Notes: generated by a model not told the origin, from the letters alone. Shown: positions 7,339-16,393, counted from the stretch's first letter. The stretch: DNA of 26,393 bases from CAYUYV01 sp964449455 (GCA_964449455.1 CAYUYV010000060.1:1-26393); one strand, 5' to 3'. Numbers and translations: made by a program.

Positions 7339-8768
7339 CGTGGGGCGGCCACGCGTCCGTCAGCAATCCCGGCCCCATCCCGGATGGCGTCGACCAAATC
7401 GCCCAGCGCCGTGACAGGTGTGGTGACCATGCTTTCCAAATCCTTAACACCGGACCGTTTGTCCGTTCTGGGGCTGGGTCCAAAGGCACTGCGAAAGCCG
7501 AGCTTTCGCGATTCCTTCAGGCGCGCTTCGCGCTGGGTGACCGGCCGCACGGCGCCGGACAGGCTGACTTCCCCAAAAAACACCGCGTCGGCGGGCAGGG
7601 CGATGCCCGTCGCCGAGGAAATGAGCGCCGCTGCGACGGCAAGATCCGCCGCCGGCTCCAGAATACGGATGCCCCCGGCCACATTCAGGTAGATGTCCTG
7701 GGCACCGAGCCCGAGGCCGCAACGGGTGTCGAGGACCGCAATCACCATGGCAAGGCGCCCCGTATCCCAGCCGACGACCGTGCGCCGGGGCGTGCCCAGG
7801 CTCGTTTGGGCGACCAGGGCCTGGATTTCCACGAGAACGGGCCGCGTGCCTTCAACCCCGGCGAAGACTGCCGAACCGCTGACCCCGGCCTCCCGTGCGT
7901 CCAGAAACACAGCCGAGGGGTTCGCGACCTCCTGGAGGCCGGCGCCGGTCATCTCGAACACGCCGATTTCTTCGGTGGCCCCGAAGCGGTTCTTCACGGC
8001 GCGGAGGATCCGGAAATGGTGCCCTCGCTCGCCCTCAAAATAGAGCACCGTGTCGACCATATGCTCCACAACCCGGGGGCCCGCGATCTGTCCGTCCTTG
8101 GTCACATGGCCGACCAGGATCACGGCCGTGTCCGTGCGCTTGGCAAAGCGCACAAGGTCGTGGGCCGCGGCGCGCACCTGAGAGACCGTGCCCGGCGCAC
8201 TGTCCATCGTGTCCGACCACATGGTCTGGATGGAATCGACGATCACCAGGGCCGGCGGGCTTTTCTCCAGGGTTGTCAGAATGTCTCGCAGATTGGTCGC
8301 GGCGGCGAGCTGGACCGGCGCTTCCGCGAGGCCCAGCCGGCTGGCGCGCAGGCGCACCTGGGCAGTCGCTTCCTCGCCCGAGACATAGACAACGGGAAGG
8401 CCCGTCTTGGCGATGCGGCCCGCAAGCTGGAGCAGCAGGGTCGATTTTCCGATGCCCGGATCGCCGCCCACCAGAAGGGCCGAGCCCGGAACAATGCCGC
8501 CGCCCGCGACCCGGTCGAACTCAGTAAGCCCCGTGACCATGCGCGGCGGGTCGGTGCCTTCCCCATCAAGGGACACAAGATCAATGGTCCGTCCACGCCC
8601 TTTCGCGGCCGAGAGGCTTTGTTTGGGCGCGGACTCGCCCGGCGCCGCGCCAAGGCCCACATCCTGTTCAATGGTGTTCCAGGCGCCGCACGCTTCGCAT
8701 TTGCCCTGCCATTTGGCATAGACCGTCCCGCAGTCGCGGCAGACATAACTGTCATTTGAGCGGGCCAT
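7323..8768 (-). CDS. radA: DNA repair and branch-migration protein RadA (Sms)
   Basis: RadA is a hexameric ATPase that drives D-loop branch migration in recombination. The 481-residue protein has an N-terminal C4 zinc finger (C10, C13, C24, C27), Walker A GDPGIGKST at 102-110, Walker B LVIVDS near 175-180, the RadA-specific KNRFG motif at 260-264, and a Lon-like C-terminal domain. The start at 8768 follows AAGGAG. It heads the radA-cvpA-purF-SDR run, a conserved alphaproteobacterial order. Confidence 0.97.
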   Translation of the reverse strand: MARSNDSYVCRDCGTVYAKWQGKCEACGAWNTIEQDVGLGAAPGESAPKQSLSAAKGRGRTIDLVSLDGEGTDPPRMVTGLTEFDRVAGGGIVPGSALLVGGDPGIGKSTLLLQLAGRIAKTGLPVVYVSGEEATAQVRLRASRLGLAEAPVQLAAATNLRDILTTLEKSPPALVIVDSIQTMWSDTMDSAPGTVSQVRAAAHDLVRFAKRTDTAVILVGHVTKDGQIAGPRVVEHMVDTVLYFEGERGHHFRILRAVKNRFGATEEIGVFEMTGAGLQEVANPSAVFLDAREAGVSGSAVFAGVEGTRPVLVEIQALVAQTSLGTPRRTVVGWDTGRLAMVIAVLDTRCGLGLGAQDIYLNVAGGIRILEPAADLAVAAALISSATGIALPADAVFFGEVSLSGAVRPVTQREARLKESRKLGFRSAFGPSPRTDKRSGVKDLESMVTTPVTALGDLVDAIRDGAGIADGRVAAPRVQAG

Positions 8769-8874
8769 GGGGCTCCTTTCGCGAATCGCTCAGCCAGTTC
8801 ATTCATGCTGACCGCGATCGGCGCTCCGCGTCCAGGACTGAGGTCAAGTGAGCGGCGTTGCTGGGCCCCCAGGG

Positions 8875-9324
8875 TCAGTTGTTTGTCGAACTGTCCGAAG
8901 GGCCGGGATCGGCGAAAAAGAGCTGGTGCATGCGCCGTCCCGGCACGAAGGTGAAGAGCCCGGCGACCACCAGAGCGGCGAAAAAGGTGATCACCATGCT
9001 GCGGGCGTGGGAGTGGCGATCGCCCCGCCGAATGGCCCGAAGGCCGCCGACAATGCCGAAAATCGTGACCGGAATAAGCAGGTGGATCGGGGAGAAGCCG
9101 AAAAACTCCGGCGCGCTGGCGTCCTGGGGCACGTCGCGGATGAACACCGCCGTCAGCGTGACGATGGCCATGGCCACGACATAGGTCCAGCCCAGAGTCT
9201 TGTGGGCTTTGGTGCCTTTGGTCAAGGTCAGGATCATCAGTCCAAGGAAAAATGCCGCAATGGCCGCAACCCAGTGAATCTGGATCTGGAGGGATGAGCC
9301 TTGCGTGAAGACGGACCAGTTCAT
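8875..9324 (-). CDS. DUF2306-like four-helix membrane protein
   Basis: A 149-residue protein with four predicted membrane helices (about 14-36, 47-64, 82-98 and 112-130). Conserved-looking histidines sit at helix edges (IHWVAAI, KAHKTLGW, SPIHLL, HARSM), as in the DUF2306 family of small bacterial membrane proteins, some members of which resemble heme-binding membrane proteins. Function is unknown. The start at 9324 follows AGGAG; the in-frame extension to 9402 runs into repeat DNA and is not supported. It is divergent from the metallophosphatase. Confidence 0.75.
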   Translation of the reverse strand: MNWSVFTQGSSLQIQIHWVAAIAAFFLGLMILTLTKGTKAHKTLGWTYVVAMAIVTLTAVFIRDVPQDASAPEFFGFSPIHLLIPVTIFGIVGGLRAIRRGDRHSHARSMVITFFAALVVAGLFTFVPGRRMHQLFFADPGPSDSSTNN

Positions 9325-9378
9325 GTTTCGCTCCTGCGTAGGGTCAGTCTCGGCCTGATCCACAGGCATGTCCCCCGC

Positions 9379-9517
9379 TTGACCACTGCCCAGATTGACC
9401 ACTGCCCAGATTGACCANNNNNNNNNNNNNNNNNNNNNNNNNNNNNNNNNNNNNNNNNNNNNNNNNNNNNNNNNNNNNNNNNNNNNNNNNNNNNNNNNNN
9501 NNNNNNNNNNNNNNNNN
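9379..9517. repeat. 16 bp tandem array entering assembly gap 9418-9517
   Basis: Two perfect units of ttgaccactgcccaga (9379-9394, 9395-9410) and a partial third (9411-9417) run into a 100 N gap. The sequence right of the gap (gggcaactatgcc) is not an obvious unit, so the array ends inside the gap. The 16 bp period is not a multiple of three, and the array lies in the 310 bp non-coding interval 9325-9634 between divergent genes. Apart from the array and the promoter-like site near 9574 I see no gene in this interval. Confidence 0.9.
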
Positions 9518-9573
9518 GGGCAACTATGCCGGAGAAGGCCCGCTTCGAGGCGTCTTCAGCCGAACCTGCACAA

Positions 9574-9602
9574 CTGTCACAAAACTATGATCTTAGTATA
9601 AC
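9574..9602 (+). promoter_or_regulatory. Pho-box-like site and -10 element before the metallophosphatase
   Basis: Bases 9574-9591 read CTGTCAC-AAAA-CTATGAT. This resembles the PhoB box (two CTGTCAT heptamers split by an A-rich tetramer), with 6 of 7 matches in the first heptamer and 5 of 7 in the second. A -10-like TATAAC follows at 9597-9602, about 33 bp before the start codon. The spacing to the -10 is shorter than in E. coli phoA. Phosphate control would suit a secreted phosphatase but is inferred. Confidence 0.35.
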
Positions 9603-9634
9603 CCTCAGCAAGTCATTAGGGGAGGGTTGATCCC

Positions 9635-10717
9635 ATGCGTTTGTTGTTTGCTTCTGCGATCTTCGCGGTCCTTGCGGCCTGTGCCATGCCGGTGAAGGAC
9701 ACCAGTCCGTCCACCGTGATTTCCGTTCCCGATGCGGCCACCCACCATGGCGAAGCCACGCCCTGGACCGGCCTTGCGCCCCTGGACAGCCCGGAGCGCT
9801 TCCAATTCGCCGTCATGACCGACCGCACCGGCGGCCGTCGCCCCGGCATCTTCCCCGTGGGCGTCGACAAAGTGAACCTGGTTCAGCCGTCCTTCGTGAT
9901 GAGCGTCGGTGACCTCATCCAGGGCTATACAAAGGACGAAGCCAAGATCACCGCCGAGTGGGAAGAATTCGACGGCATGGTCGAGGCGCTCGATGCCCCA
10001 TTCTTCTATGTGCCCGGCAACCACGACATGATGAACAGCGAGATGGAAGGCATCTGGAAAGCCCGTTTTGGCGCCAGCTTCTATCATTTCAAGTATAAGG
10101 ACGTTCTGTTCCTGGTGCTGAACTCCGAATATCTCGATATCTCGGACATCAAGGGCGCCAGCAATGACCGCACCGGTGGTCCGGGCCATGACGAATGGGT
10201 CAAGACCGACGCGTTCAAAGCGTCCCGCGAGGCCCAGTTTGCCTATGCCGAAAAGGTGCTGACGGCGAACCCTGATGTGCGCTGGACCTTCGTGTTCATC
10301 CACAAACCCTTCTGGCGTCAGAGCTGGGTCTATCCGCCCCGTGACCCGGAGACCCGTGAATTCATCCTGGATGACTATCCGGTCGATGGTCCTTACCCGA
10401 CCAATCTTGAAGTGCCGGCCGACTGGCAGCGCCTCCAGGACATGATGGGCACACGGGACTACACAGCCTTCGCCGGTCACCGCCACTCCTATGACTATGC
10501 CGATTTCAGCGATGGTCCGCACACCCACGAGCATATCACGCTCGCGACCACCGGCGGCGGCAGCCGTCTGCGCGGCCTGTCCTATGGCGAATTCGACCAT
10601 GTCATGTGGGTGACCATGACCGAGAACGGCCCCGTCTTTGCCAATCTGATGCTCGACGGCGTCCAGCCGAAGACTTTCGAGCAGCCGGACCGCTCTCCGT
10701 GGTTCACTGCGGAGTGA
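9635..10717 (+). CDS. Calcineurin-like metallophosphatase lipoprotein
   Basis: The 360-residue protein starts with a signal peptide and lipobox (VLAAC, lipidated C16), so it should be anchored in the periplasm or outer membrane. The calcineurin-like phosphoesterase motifs appear in order: D63 (MTDRTG, where the second ligand of the usual D-x-H is replaced), GD at 92-93, GNHD at 128-131, the FIHKPFW histidine, and GHRHS near 280. Substrate is unknown; phosphomonoesters or cyclic nucleotides are possible. The start has a strong GGGGAGGG site 9 bp upstream. Confidence 0.88.
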   Translation: MRLLFASAIFAVLAACAMPVKDTSPSTVISVPDAATHHGEATPWTGLAPLDSPERFQFAVMTDRTGGRRPGIFPVGVDKVNLVQPSFVMSVGDLIQGYTKDEAKITAEWEEFDGMVEALDAPFFYVPGNHDMMNSEMEGIWKARFGASFYHFKYKDVLFLVLNSEYLDISDIKGASNDRTGGPGHDEWVKTDAFKASREAQFAYAEKVLTANPDVRWTFVFIHKPFWRQSWVYPPRDPETREFILDDYPVDGPYPTNLEVPADWQRLQDMMGTRDYTAFAGHRHSYDYADFSDGPHTHEHITLATTGGGSRLRGLSYGEFDHVMWVTMTENGPVFANLMLDGVQPKTFEQPDRSPWFTAE

Positions 10718-10730
10718 CAAGACCTCATAT

Positions 10731-10760
10731 CGGCCGGCGCCACTGTGTGCCGGCCGGTTG
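10731..10760 (+). terminator. Hairpin terminator after the metallophosphatase
   Basis: CGGCCGGC at 10731-10738 pairs perfectly with GCCGGCCG at 10749-10756 around a 10-base loop, starting 13 bp after the stop codon. The bases after it (gttgtcgttt) are only moderately T-rich. Confidence 0.55.
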
Positions 10761-10844
10761 TCGTTTGCAGTTTCGGTGCAGCGCTTTTTGGACTCAATCC
10801 GCCTGAGGCTTGGGCCTTGGCACAAGCTCCGCCTGACTTAATGG

Positions 10845-11004
10845 CGCGAGCAAAAAGATATCGCGAGCAAAAAGNNNNNNNNNNNNNNNNNNNNNNNNNN
10901 NNNNNNNNNNNNNNNNNNNNNNNNNNNNNNNNNNNNNNNNNNNNNNNNNNNNNNNNNNNNNNNNNNNNNNNNNNCGCGAGCAAAAAGATATCGCGAGCAA
11001 AAAG
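10845..11004. repeat. 17 bp tandem array containing assembly gap 10875-10974
   Basis: The unit cgcgagcaaaaagatat is seen at 10845-10861 and 10975-10991, with 13 bp partial units abutting the left edge of the gap (10862-10874) and ending the array on the right (10992-11004). Both sides are perfect copies. The array fills much of the 340 bp non-coding interval 10718-11057 between two convergent genes. The rest of that interval holds a terminator hairpin and no ORF I would support. The unit is AT-rich compared with its surroundings. Confidence 0.95.
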
Positions 11005-11057
11005 CCATCCGGGCTGAACAGGCGCATCGTGCCGCTCCCCGCCCCGCGGCGCATGCC

Positions 11058-12875
11058 TCACAGCGGCTGGGTCACGTCTTCCAGCCAGGCACGCGTTTGG
11101 GCATCCAGCGCCGGTCCCACCACGTCCCGCACGCGGGTGTGATAGGCATTAAGCCAGTCCCGCTCTCGCGCCGTCAGCAAGGCCACGTCGATCAGGGTGC
11201 GGTCGATGGGAGCAAGGGTGAGGGTCTCAAAGGCGTGCATGGGACGCTCCCCGCCGTCCGGCACGCTCGCCTCCGTCACGACAATCAGGTTCTCAATGCG
11301 AATGCCGAAGGCACCCTGTTTGTAGTAGCCCGGCTCATTGGACAGGATCATGCCGGGCTTGAGCGGCACATCTTTCAGGACTTTGGACAAGGACTGGGGG
11401 CCTTCGTGCACGCTCAAATAGGCACCGACGCCGTGGCCGGTGCCATGGTCATAGTCGAAACCGGCCTCCCACAGCGCCATGCGCGCCAGGGTGTCGAGCT
11501 GCACGCCCCGGGTGCCTTCAGGGAAGCGGGCCAGGGTCACCGCGATCATGCCTTTCAGAACCCGGGTGAACCGGTCGCGCATTTCCTCCGTAGGCGTGCC
11601 GACGGCAATGGTTCGTGTGATATCCGTGGTGCCGTCCTGGTACTGACCGCCGGAATCCACAAGATAGAGCGTGCCGGATTCAAGGGGCCGATTGGTGCGT
11701 TCGGTGACCCGGTAATGGGGCATGGCCGCATGGGCGCCTGCGCCTGATATTGTCTCAAAGCTGATATCCTTCAGCGCCCCGGTCTCCTCCCGGATCGCTT
11801 CCAGCTTGGTCACGGCGGCAATCTCGTCGAGCCCGCCCTTGGGTGCTTCGGCCGCCAGCCAGGCCAGGAAGCGGGTGATGGCCACACCGTCCCGACGATG
11901 GGCGGCCCGGGCGCCCTCAATCTCCGCTGCGTTCTTGCAGGCTTTGGGCAGCATGCAAGGGTCCGTGCCCGTGGACACAGTCGCGCCCGCCTTGGTGAGC
12001 CGCGTTGCAACCCAGGCCGAGGCCCAGGCCGGATCAAATCGCACCCGCTTGCCCTCCTGGCCCAGGGCGTCAAGGGCGGACCCGAGATCACTTTCCGTGC
12101 GGACGGTCACGCCATTGCCAAGGGCTGCGCGCAAGCCATCGTCCACTTTGCGCTCATCAATGAAGAGATCTGCATGGCCGTCCTTATGCAGAATGGCATG
12201 AGCAAGGGCGACCGGATTATGCGCCACATCCCCGCCCCGGATGTTGAGAAGCCAGGCAATGCTGTCGGGCAGGGTCAGAATGGCCGCATCGACACCCGCT
12301 TTGCTCAGCTCCGCGCCGATTTCCTGGCGTTTGGCCGCACTGTCCTTGCCGGCAAGATCCACTGGTTGGGGCGCTGCGAGGGCTGTTGGCCGGGATGGTT
12401 GGTCCGCCCAGATCGCATCAATGGCATTGCCTTCGAGGGGCACAAGGCGGGCGCCCGCCTGCTCGCAGGCCTTGGTGTAGTTGTCCACCTGATTGGGGGT
12501 GAGCAGCCAGGGATCGAAGGCGAGCCTTGTGCCCTTGGTCAGGTTTCCTGCGATCCAGTCCTCCGCGCGGGTCGTCACCGTGGAGACGATCTCGAACACA
12601 GCCCCGTCCACCTGTTCGCGCACCTGGACCGTATAGCGCCCATCCGCGAACACCGCGGCGCGATCCTTGAGGATGATGGCAAGGCCGGCAGAGCCTGTGA
12701 AGCCGCTGATCCAGGCCAGCCGCTCGGCGTGGGGCGGGACATACTCCCCCTGGTGTTCATCAGCACGCGGAACGAGATAGCCATCCACGCCCTGTTTCGC
12801 AAGATAATCCCGCAGGGCCGCAACCCGGGGAGCGCCGTTCGACGGATCGGCTTTCTCCACAAAGCTCTGTCTCAT
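11058..12875 (-). CDS. Xaa-Pro aminopeptidase, M24B family
   Basis: This cytosolic dimetal peptidase removes an N-terminal residue before proline. The 605-residue protein is the long three-domain form: two creatinase-type N-terminal domains (about 15-150 and 175-310), a pita-bread catalytic domain (about 325-540) and a short C-terminal M24 extension. The five metal ligands are in place at D407, D418, H481, E514 and E528. The start at 12875 follows GAAGG on the minus strand. Confidence 0.95.
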   Translation of the reverse strand: MRQSFVEKADPSNGAPRVAALRDYLAKQGVDGYLVPRADEHQGEYVPPHAERLAWISGFTGSAGLAIILKDRAAVFADGRYTVQVREQVDGAVFEIVSTVTTRAEDWIAGNLTKGTRLAFDPWLLTPNQVDNYTKACEQAGARLVPLEGNAIDAIWADQPSRPTALAAPQPVDLAGKDSAAKRQEIGAELSKAGVDAAILTLPDSIAWLLNIRGGDVAHNPVALAHAILHKDGHADLFIDERKVDDGLRAALGNGVTVRTESDLGSALDALGQEGKRVRFDPAWASAWVATRLTKAGATVSTGTDPCMLPKACKNAAEIEGARAAHRRDGVAITRFLAWLAAEAPKGGLDEIAAVTKLEAIREETGALKDISFETISGAGAHAAMPHYRVTERTNRPLESGTLYLVDSGGQYQDGTTDITRTIAVGTPTEEMRDRFTRVLKGMIAVTLARFPEGTRGVQLDTLARMALWEAGFDYDHGTGHGVGAYLSVHEGPQSLSKVLKDVPLKPGMILSNEPGYYKQGAFGIRIENLIVVTEASVPDGGERPMHAFETLTLAPIDRTLIDVALLTARERDWLNAYHTRVRDVVGPALDAQTRAWLEDVTQPL

Positions 12876-12927
12876 CCTGTCATTCCTTCAATCCGTGAAC
12901 CCGTTCGAATCGTCAACTCACTGAACG

Positions 12928-13018
12928 CGTCATTGCAAGAAGCGGGGCCTCGGAGCAATCGAGGGCCATGTGCACCAAGCGTGTGGTTCTGGATTGCGCC
13001 GCCCGACCCGCAATGACG
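12928..13018. repeat. Palindromic intergenic element (REP/MITE-like)
   Basis: The 91 bp element is bounded by perfect 9 bp terminal inverted repeats, CGTCATTGC at 12928-12936 and GCAATGACG at 13010-13018. Inside, GCAATC at 12955-12960 mirrors GATTGC at 12992-12997, so the whole can fold on itself. The wording (cattgc-aagaagcg ... gagcaatc ... ctggattgc ... gcaatgacg) resembles a palindromic repeat widely scattered between genes of alphaproteobacteria. It sits in the 166 bp space between the M24 peptidase and prmA and carries no gene. Confidence 0.65.
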
Positions 13019-13041
13019 TCAATTTTGATTGGCTGGACACC

Positions 13042-13902
13042 TCACAGAGGTTTCTGGAGGGCCAGAGTGCTCCATCCGTCCCGGTGCAGACGGTCATGGA
13101 GGTGCAGGCCCCAGCTTCGATAGGCGGCGAGAACCCGGTTTTCTTGGGTGACCAGGAGGCCGGACAGCATGAGCAGCCCGCCGGGCGCGGTGGCCGCCAC
13201 CAGATCTCCCGACAAGCGCAGCAGCGGCCCCATCAGGATATTCGCCATGACCAGGTCATAGGGCCGGCGGGCGATAATGTTCGGATGCCGGGTTCCCGGC
13301 GCCGTCAGGACCGTGATGAAGGGCGCACAGCCATTGATCTGGGCATTCTCCCGGGTCATGGCCGTGGCATCCGCGTCCATGTCGCTTGCCACCATGGGCA
13401 TGCGGAAGCGGCGCGCGGCGGCGAGGGCCAGAATCCCTGTGCCGCAGCCCACATCGAGGCCGTTCGAAAAATGCCGTGTCCGGCCCAATCGGTCCAGCAT
13501 CTCAAGACAGCCCAACGTGGTGCCATGGTGCCCCGTGCCAAAGGCCATGCCGGCCTCAATTTGCAGGGCGATGTCCCCTGCATTGGCGGCACCGGCATGG
13601 TGCTGACCATGGACCACGAACCGTCCGGCGCGCACCGGGGGCAGGCCATCAAGGGATTTGGCCACCCAGTCCTCTTCGGGAACCGGCGAGGCTGCCGCTT
13701 GAAGACGCTCTTGGTCGTCAAGCAGGTCGAGCGCGGCATGGGCCTCGATTTCGTCTTCATAGATTGCCTCCAGGCGCCAGCAGCCTGGAACTGTGGTCTC
13801 AAACAAGGAAATGGCCTGGGCCTCAGGCACCCTGGTCCGGTCGAGCTGCGCGGCAACCCGTTCGGCCGCCAGACGGACGCCCTCGAAAATGATCCGCCAC
13901 AT
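13042..13902 (-). CDS. prmA: Ribosomal protein L11 methyltransferase
   Basis: PrmA trimethylates lysines and the N-terminus of ribosomal protein L11 using S-adenosylmethionine. The 286-residue protein has a substrate-recognition N-terminal domain, then AFGTGHH near 120-126, the SAM motif LDVGCGTG at 149-156 and the MANIL motif. Three start codons lie in a row (GTG 13908, ATG 13905, ATG 13902); 13902 has the best spacing to GAGAGG. It is codirectional with the M24 peptidase downstream and the helicase 44 bp upstream. Confidence 0.93.
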   Translation of the reverse strand: MWRIIFEGVRLAAERVAAQLDRTRVPEAQAISLFETTVPGCWRLEAIYEDEIEAHAALDLLDDQERLQAAASPVPEEDWVAKSLDGLPPVRAGRFVVHGQHHAGAANAGDIALQIEAGMAFGTGHHGTTLGCLEMLDRLGRTRHFSNGLDVGCGTGILALAAARRFRMPMVASDMDADATAMTRENAQINGCAPFITVLTAPGTRHPNIIARRPYDLVMANILMGPLLRLSGDLVAATAPGGLLMLSGLLVTQENRVLAAYRSWGLHLHDRLHRDGWSTLALQKPL

Positions 13903-13946
13903 CATCACCTCTCCCCAATCAGACTACCCCTGAAGGTCCGGCCCCG

Positions 13947-16313
13947 TCAGCCGGCCCTTTCCACGAAACTGGCGATCACCCTTTTCTCACCGGCCTTTTC
14001 GAAGTTCACCGTGAGTTTGTTGCCTTCAACGGCCGTTATGGGACCATAGCCGAATTTCTGATGGAAGATCCGCTCGCCGACCTTGAAGGCCTCCGCGTCG
14101 GGATCATTGGTCGCCAGAAGCTCCGGTGTATGATCAATGGTCAGGGGCGCACGAGCCTTGGGCCCTCCTGGCTTTGACAGGGCCTGCCGCGCCCTTTGCC
14201 AGCCCGGCGTGTCATAGGTGCTGTCAAAGCGGGCGCCTTGGCCCATGCCGCTGAAGCCCGCTCCGAAGCCGCCGCCGTCATAGAGCCGCTCGGCATGGTC
14301 GGCCGTCACATGGTCATCCGGCAGTTCGCTGATGAAGCGGGAGGGGATGCACGGCTGGGTCCGGCCGTAGATCTCGCGCATGGTGGTGTAGGAGACAAAG
14401 CTGCGCTTGCGCGCCCGGGTCAGACCCACATAGGCGAGGCGGCGTTCTTCTTCGAGGCCTTTCTCTCCGCTTTCATCCATGGAGCGCTGGTTGGGGAACA
14501 TACCTTCCTCCCAGCCGGGCAGAAACACGGTGTCGAATTCAAGGCCCTTGGCGGCATGGAGAGTCATGATCGTGACGGCATCATCCGTCGCCGTATCTTC
14601 CCGGTCCATCACCAGGGACACATGTTCCAGATAACCTTCAAAGGTGTCGAACTCGGCCATACCGCTGACAAGGTCTTTCAGGTTGTCGATGCGACCCGGC
14701 GCCTGGGGCGACTTGTCGTTCTGCAGCATCTCCATATAGCCGCTTTCATCCAGAATCTGGCCGGCAAGATCCGTGTGCGTCTTGGTCGCCTTCAGACTGG
14801 TCCACAGCTCAATCTGGCGCAGGAAGCCGTCCATGGCCTTGGCCTGCTGGCCGCGCAGGGCGCCCTGGTCCACGAGCCGGCGGCTGGCTTCGAGATAGGA
14901 AATGTCTGCCTCCCGCGCGAGGGATGCGAACGCCTGCTGGACCTTGTCGCCAAGCTTGCGGGACGGCTTGTTGAAGATACGCTCGAAAGCGAGGCTGTCC
15001 GAGGGGTTCACGATCAGGCGGAAATAGGCGTTGGCGTCCCGGATTTCCTGGCGTTCGTAAAAGCGCGGGCCGCCAATCACCTTGTAGGGCAGGCCGATAT
15101 TGAAAAATCGGTCCTCGAAATTGCGCATCTGTGAGGAAGCGCGGACGAGAACCGCCATCTCTTTGAAGGCGTGACCATCCTTGTGCAGTGTTTCGATCGT
15201 GTCGGAGACCGTGCGGGCCTCCTCCATATGGTCGAAGACGCCGCGTATCGAGACTGGGTCTCCGGCTTGGCCCTCCGTCCACAAGGTTTTGCCAAGGCGG
15301 GCCTTGTTGGCGCCGATCAGGCCTGAAGCGGCGCCCAGAATATGGCTTGTTGAGCGGTAATTGCGTTCCAGGCGGATGACCGTGGCATCGGGAAAATCCG
15401 TCTCGAAGCGGAGGATATTGTCCACCTCGGCGCCGCGCCAGCCATAGATGGACTGGTCATCATCGCCCACGCAGCATATATTCTGCCGCCCTTGCGCCAG
15501 CAGACGCAGCCAGAGATACTGGGCGACATTCGTGTCCTGATATTCATCCACCAAAATATAGCGGAAGCGATCCTGGAACCCGGCGAGAATGTCTGGATGG
15601 GTCTGGAACAGCGTTGTCACCTGAAGCAGAAGGTCTCCAAAATCCACGGCGTTCAGGGTCTTCAGCCGCTCCTGATAGACGCGGTAAAGGTCAATGGCCT
15701 TGCCATTGGCAAAGCGCTTGGCTTCTTCCGTGGGCACATGGTCGGGGAGCCAGCTCTTGTTCTTCCAACGGTCCAGCAGAAAGGCAAGCTGGCGCGCCGG
15801 CCAGCGCTTTTCGTCGATGCGTGCCGCCTCGATGATCTGTTTCAGGACCCGGATCTGGTCATCCGTATCGAGAATGGTAAAGGCGGAGGTCAGCCCGGCG
15901 GCCTCCGCATGGCGGCGCAGGATCTGGGCGCTGATCGAATGGAAGGTGCCGAGCCAGGGCATGCCCTCCACCACGCGGCCCATCAGGCTTTCGATCCGGG
16001 ATTTCATCTCCCGGGCCGCCTTGTTGGTGAAGGTGACGGCCAGAATCTGGCTGGGATAGGCGCGTCCCGTGGTCAGGATATGGGCGATGCGTGTGGTCAG
16101 CACACGGGTTTTGCCGGTGCCGGCGCCGGCGAGCACCAGCACTGGGCCGTCAAGGGCCTCAACGGCTGCGCACTGCTCCGGATTGAGCCCGTCGAGCAGG
16201 TCCCGCGCCGGTGCGGCCGGGGGCGTGGCCTCGGGCGCGCCGTCGTCCTGGAGCGCCTGGGCGTCCTGGGGATCGTCGTCGAGGTCGAAAGGGTCATTGA
16301 AGGCTGAGGCCAT
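13947..16313 (-). CDS. ATP-dependent DNA helicase, UvrD/PcrA family
   Basis: A superfamily 1A 3'-5' helicase for repair and replication-conflict removal. The 788-residue protein shows Walker A AGAGTGKT at 62-69, DEYQD at 256-260, GDDDQSIYGWRGA at 283-295, RNYRST, LHAAKGLEFD and YVGLTRARK. It ends with the PcrA-type Tudor-like domain (KVGERIFHQKFGYGPI...), which binds RNA polymerase in PcrA/UvrD. An acidic, proline-rich stretch of about 40 residues precedes the helicase core. UvrD or PcrA naming cannot be decided from sequence. Confidence 0.95.
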   Translation of the reverse strand: MASAFNDPFDLDDDPQDAQALQDDGAPEATPPAAPARDLLDGLNPEQCAAVEALDGPVLVLAGAGTGKTRVLTTRIAHILTTGRAYPSQILAVTFTNKAAREMKSRIESLMGRVVEGMPWLGTFHSISAQILRRHAEAAGLTSAFTILDTDDQIRVLKQIIEAARIDEKRWPARQLAFLLDRWKNKSWLPDHVPTEEAKRFANGKAIDLYRVYQERLKTLNAVDFGDLLLQVTTLFQTHPDILAGFQDRFRYILVDEYQDTNVAQYLWLRLLAQGRQNICCVGDDDQSIYGWRGAEVDNILRFETDFPDATVIRLERNYRSTSHILGAASGLIGANKARLGKTLWTEGQAGDPVSIRGVFDHMEEARTVSDTIETLHKDGHAFKEMAVLVRASSQMRNFEDRFFNIGLPYKVIGGPRFYERQEIRDANAYFRLIVNPSDSLAFERIFNKPSRKLGDKVQQAFASLAREADISYLEASRRLVDQGALRGQQAKAMDGFLRQIELWTSLKATKTHTDLAGQILDESGYMEMLQNDKSPQAPGRIDNLKDLVSGMAEFDTFEGYLEHVSLVMDREDTATDDAVTIMTLHAAKGLEFDTVFLPGWEEGMFPNQRSMDESGEKGLEEERRLAYVGLTRARKRSFVSYTTMREIYGRTQPCIPSRFISELPDDHVTADHAERLYDGGGFGAGFSGMGQGARFDSTYDTPGWQRARQALSKPGGPKARAPLTIDHTPELLATNDPDAEAFKVGERIFHQKFGYGPITAVEGNKLTVNFEKAGEKRVIASFVERAG

Positions 16314-16393
16314 TGCGGGTCACGTCGGTCGGGCCGGCCCCGGGCGGAGGGTACGCGCGCCAAAGCGCTGGGGCGGACTTGAAACAGGTGATC

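Noticed and set aside
9605..10825. 406-codon open frame antisense to the metallophosphatase
   Set aside because: It is a shadow of a clear lipoprotein phosphatase gene with a good ribosome site, and its own protein has no recognisable domain.
11898..14049. Two overlapping plus-strand frames (372 and 359 codons) over the M24 peptidase and prmA
   Set aside because: Both are antisense to well-supported genes with full active sites and run through the palindromic element.
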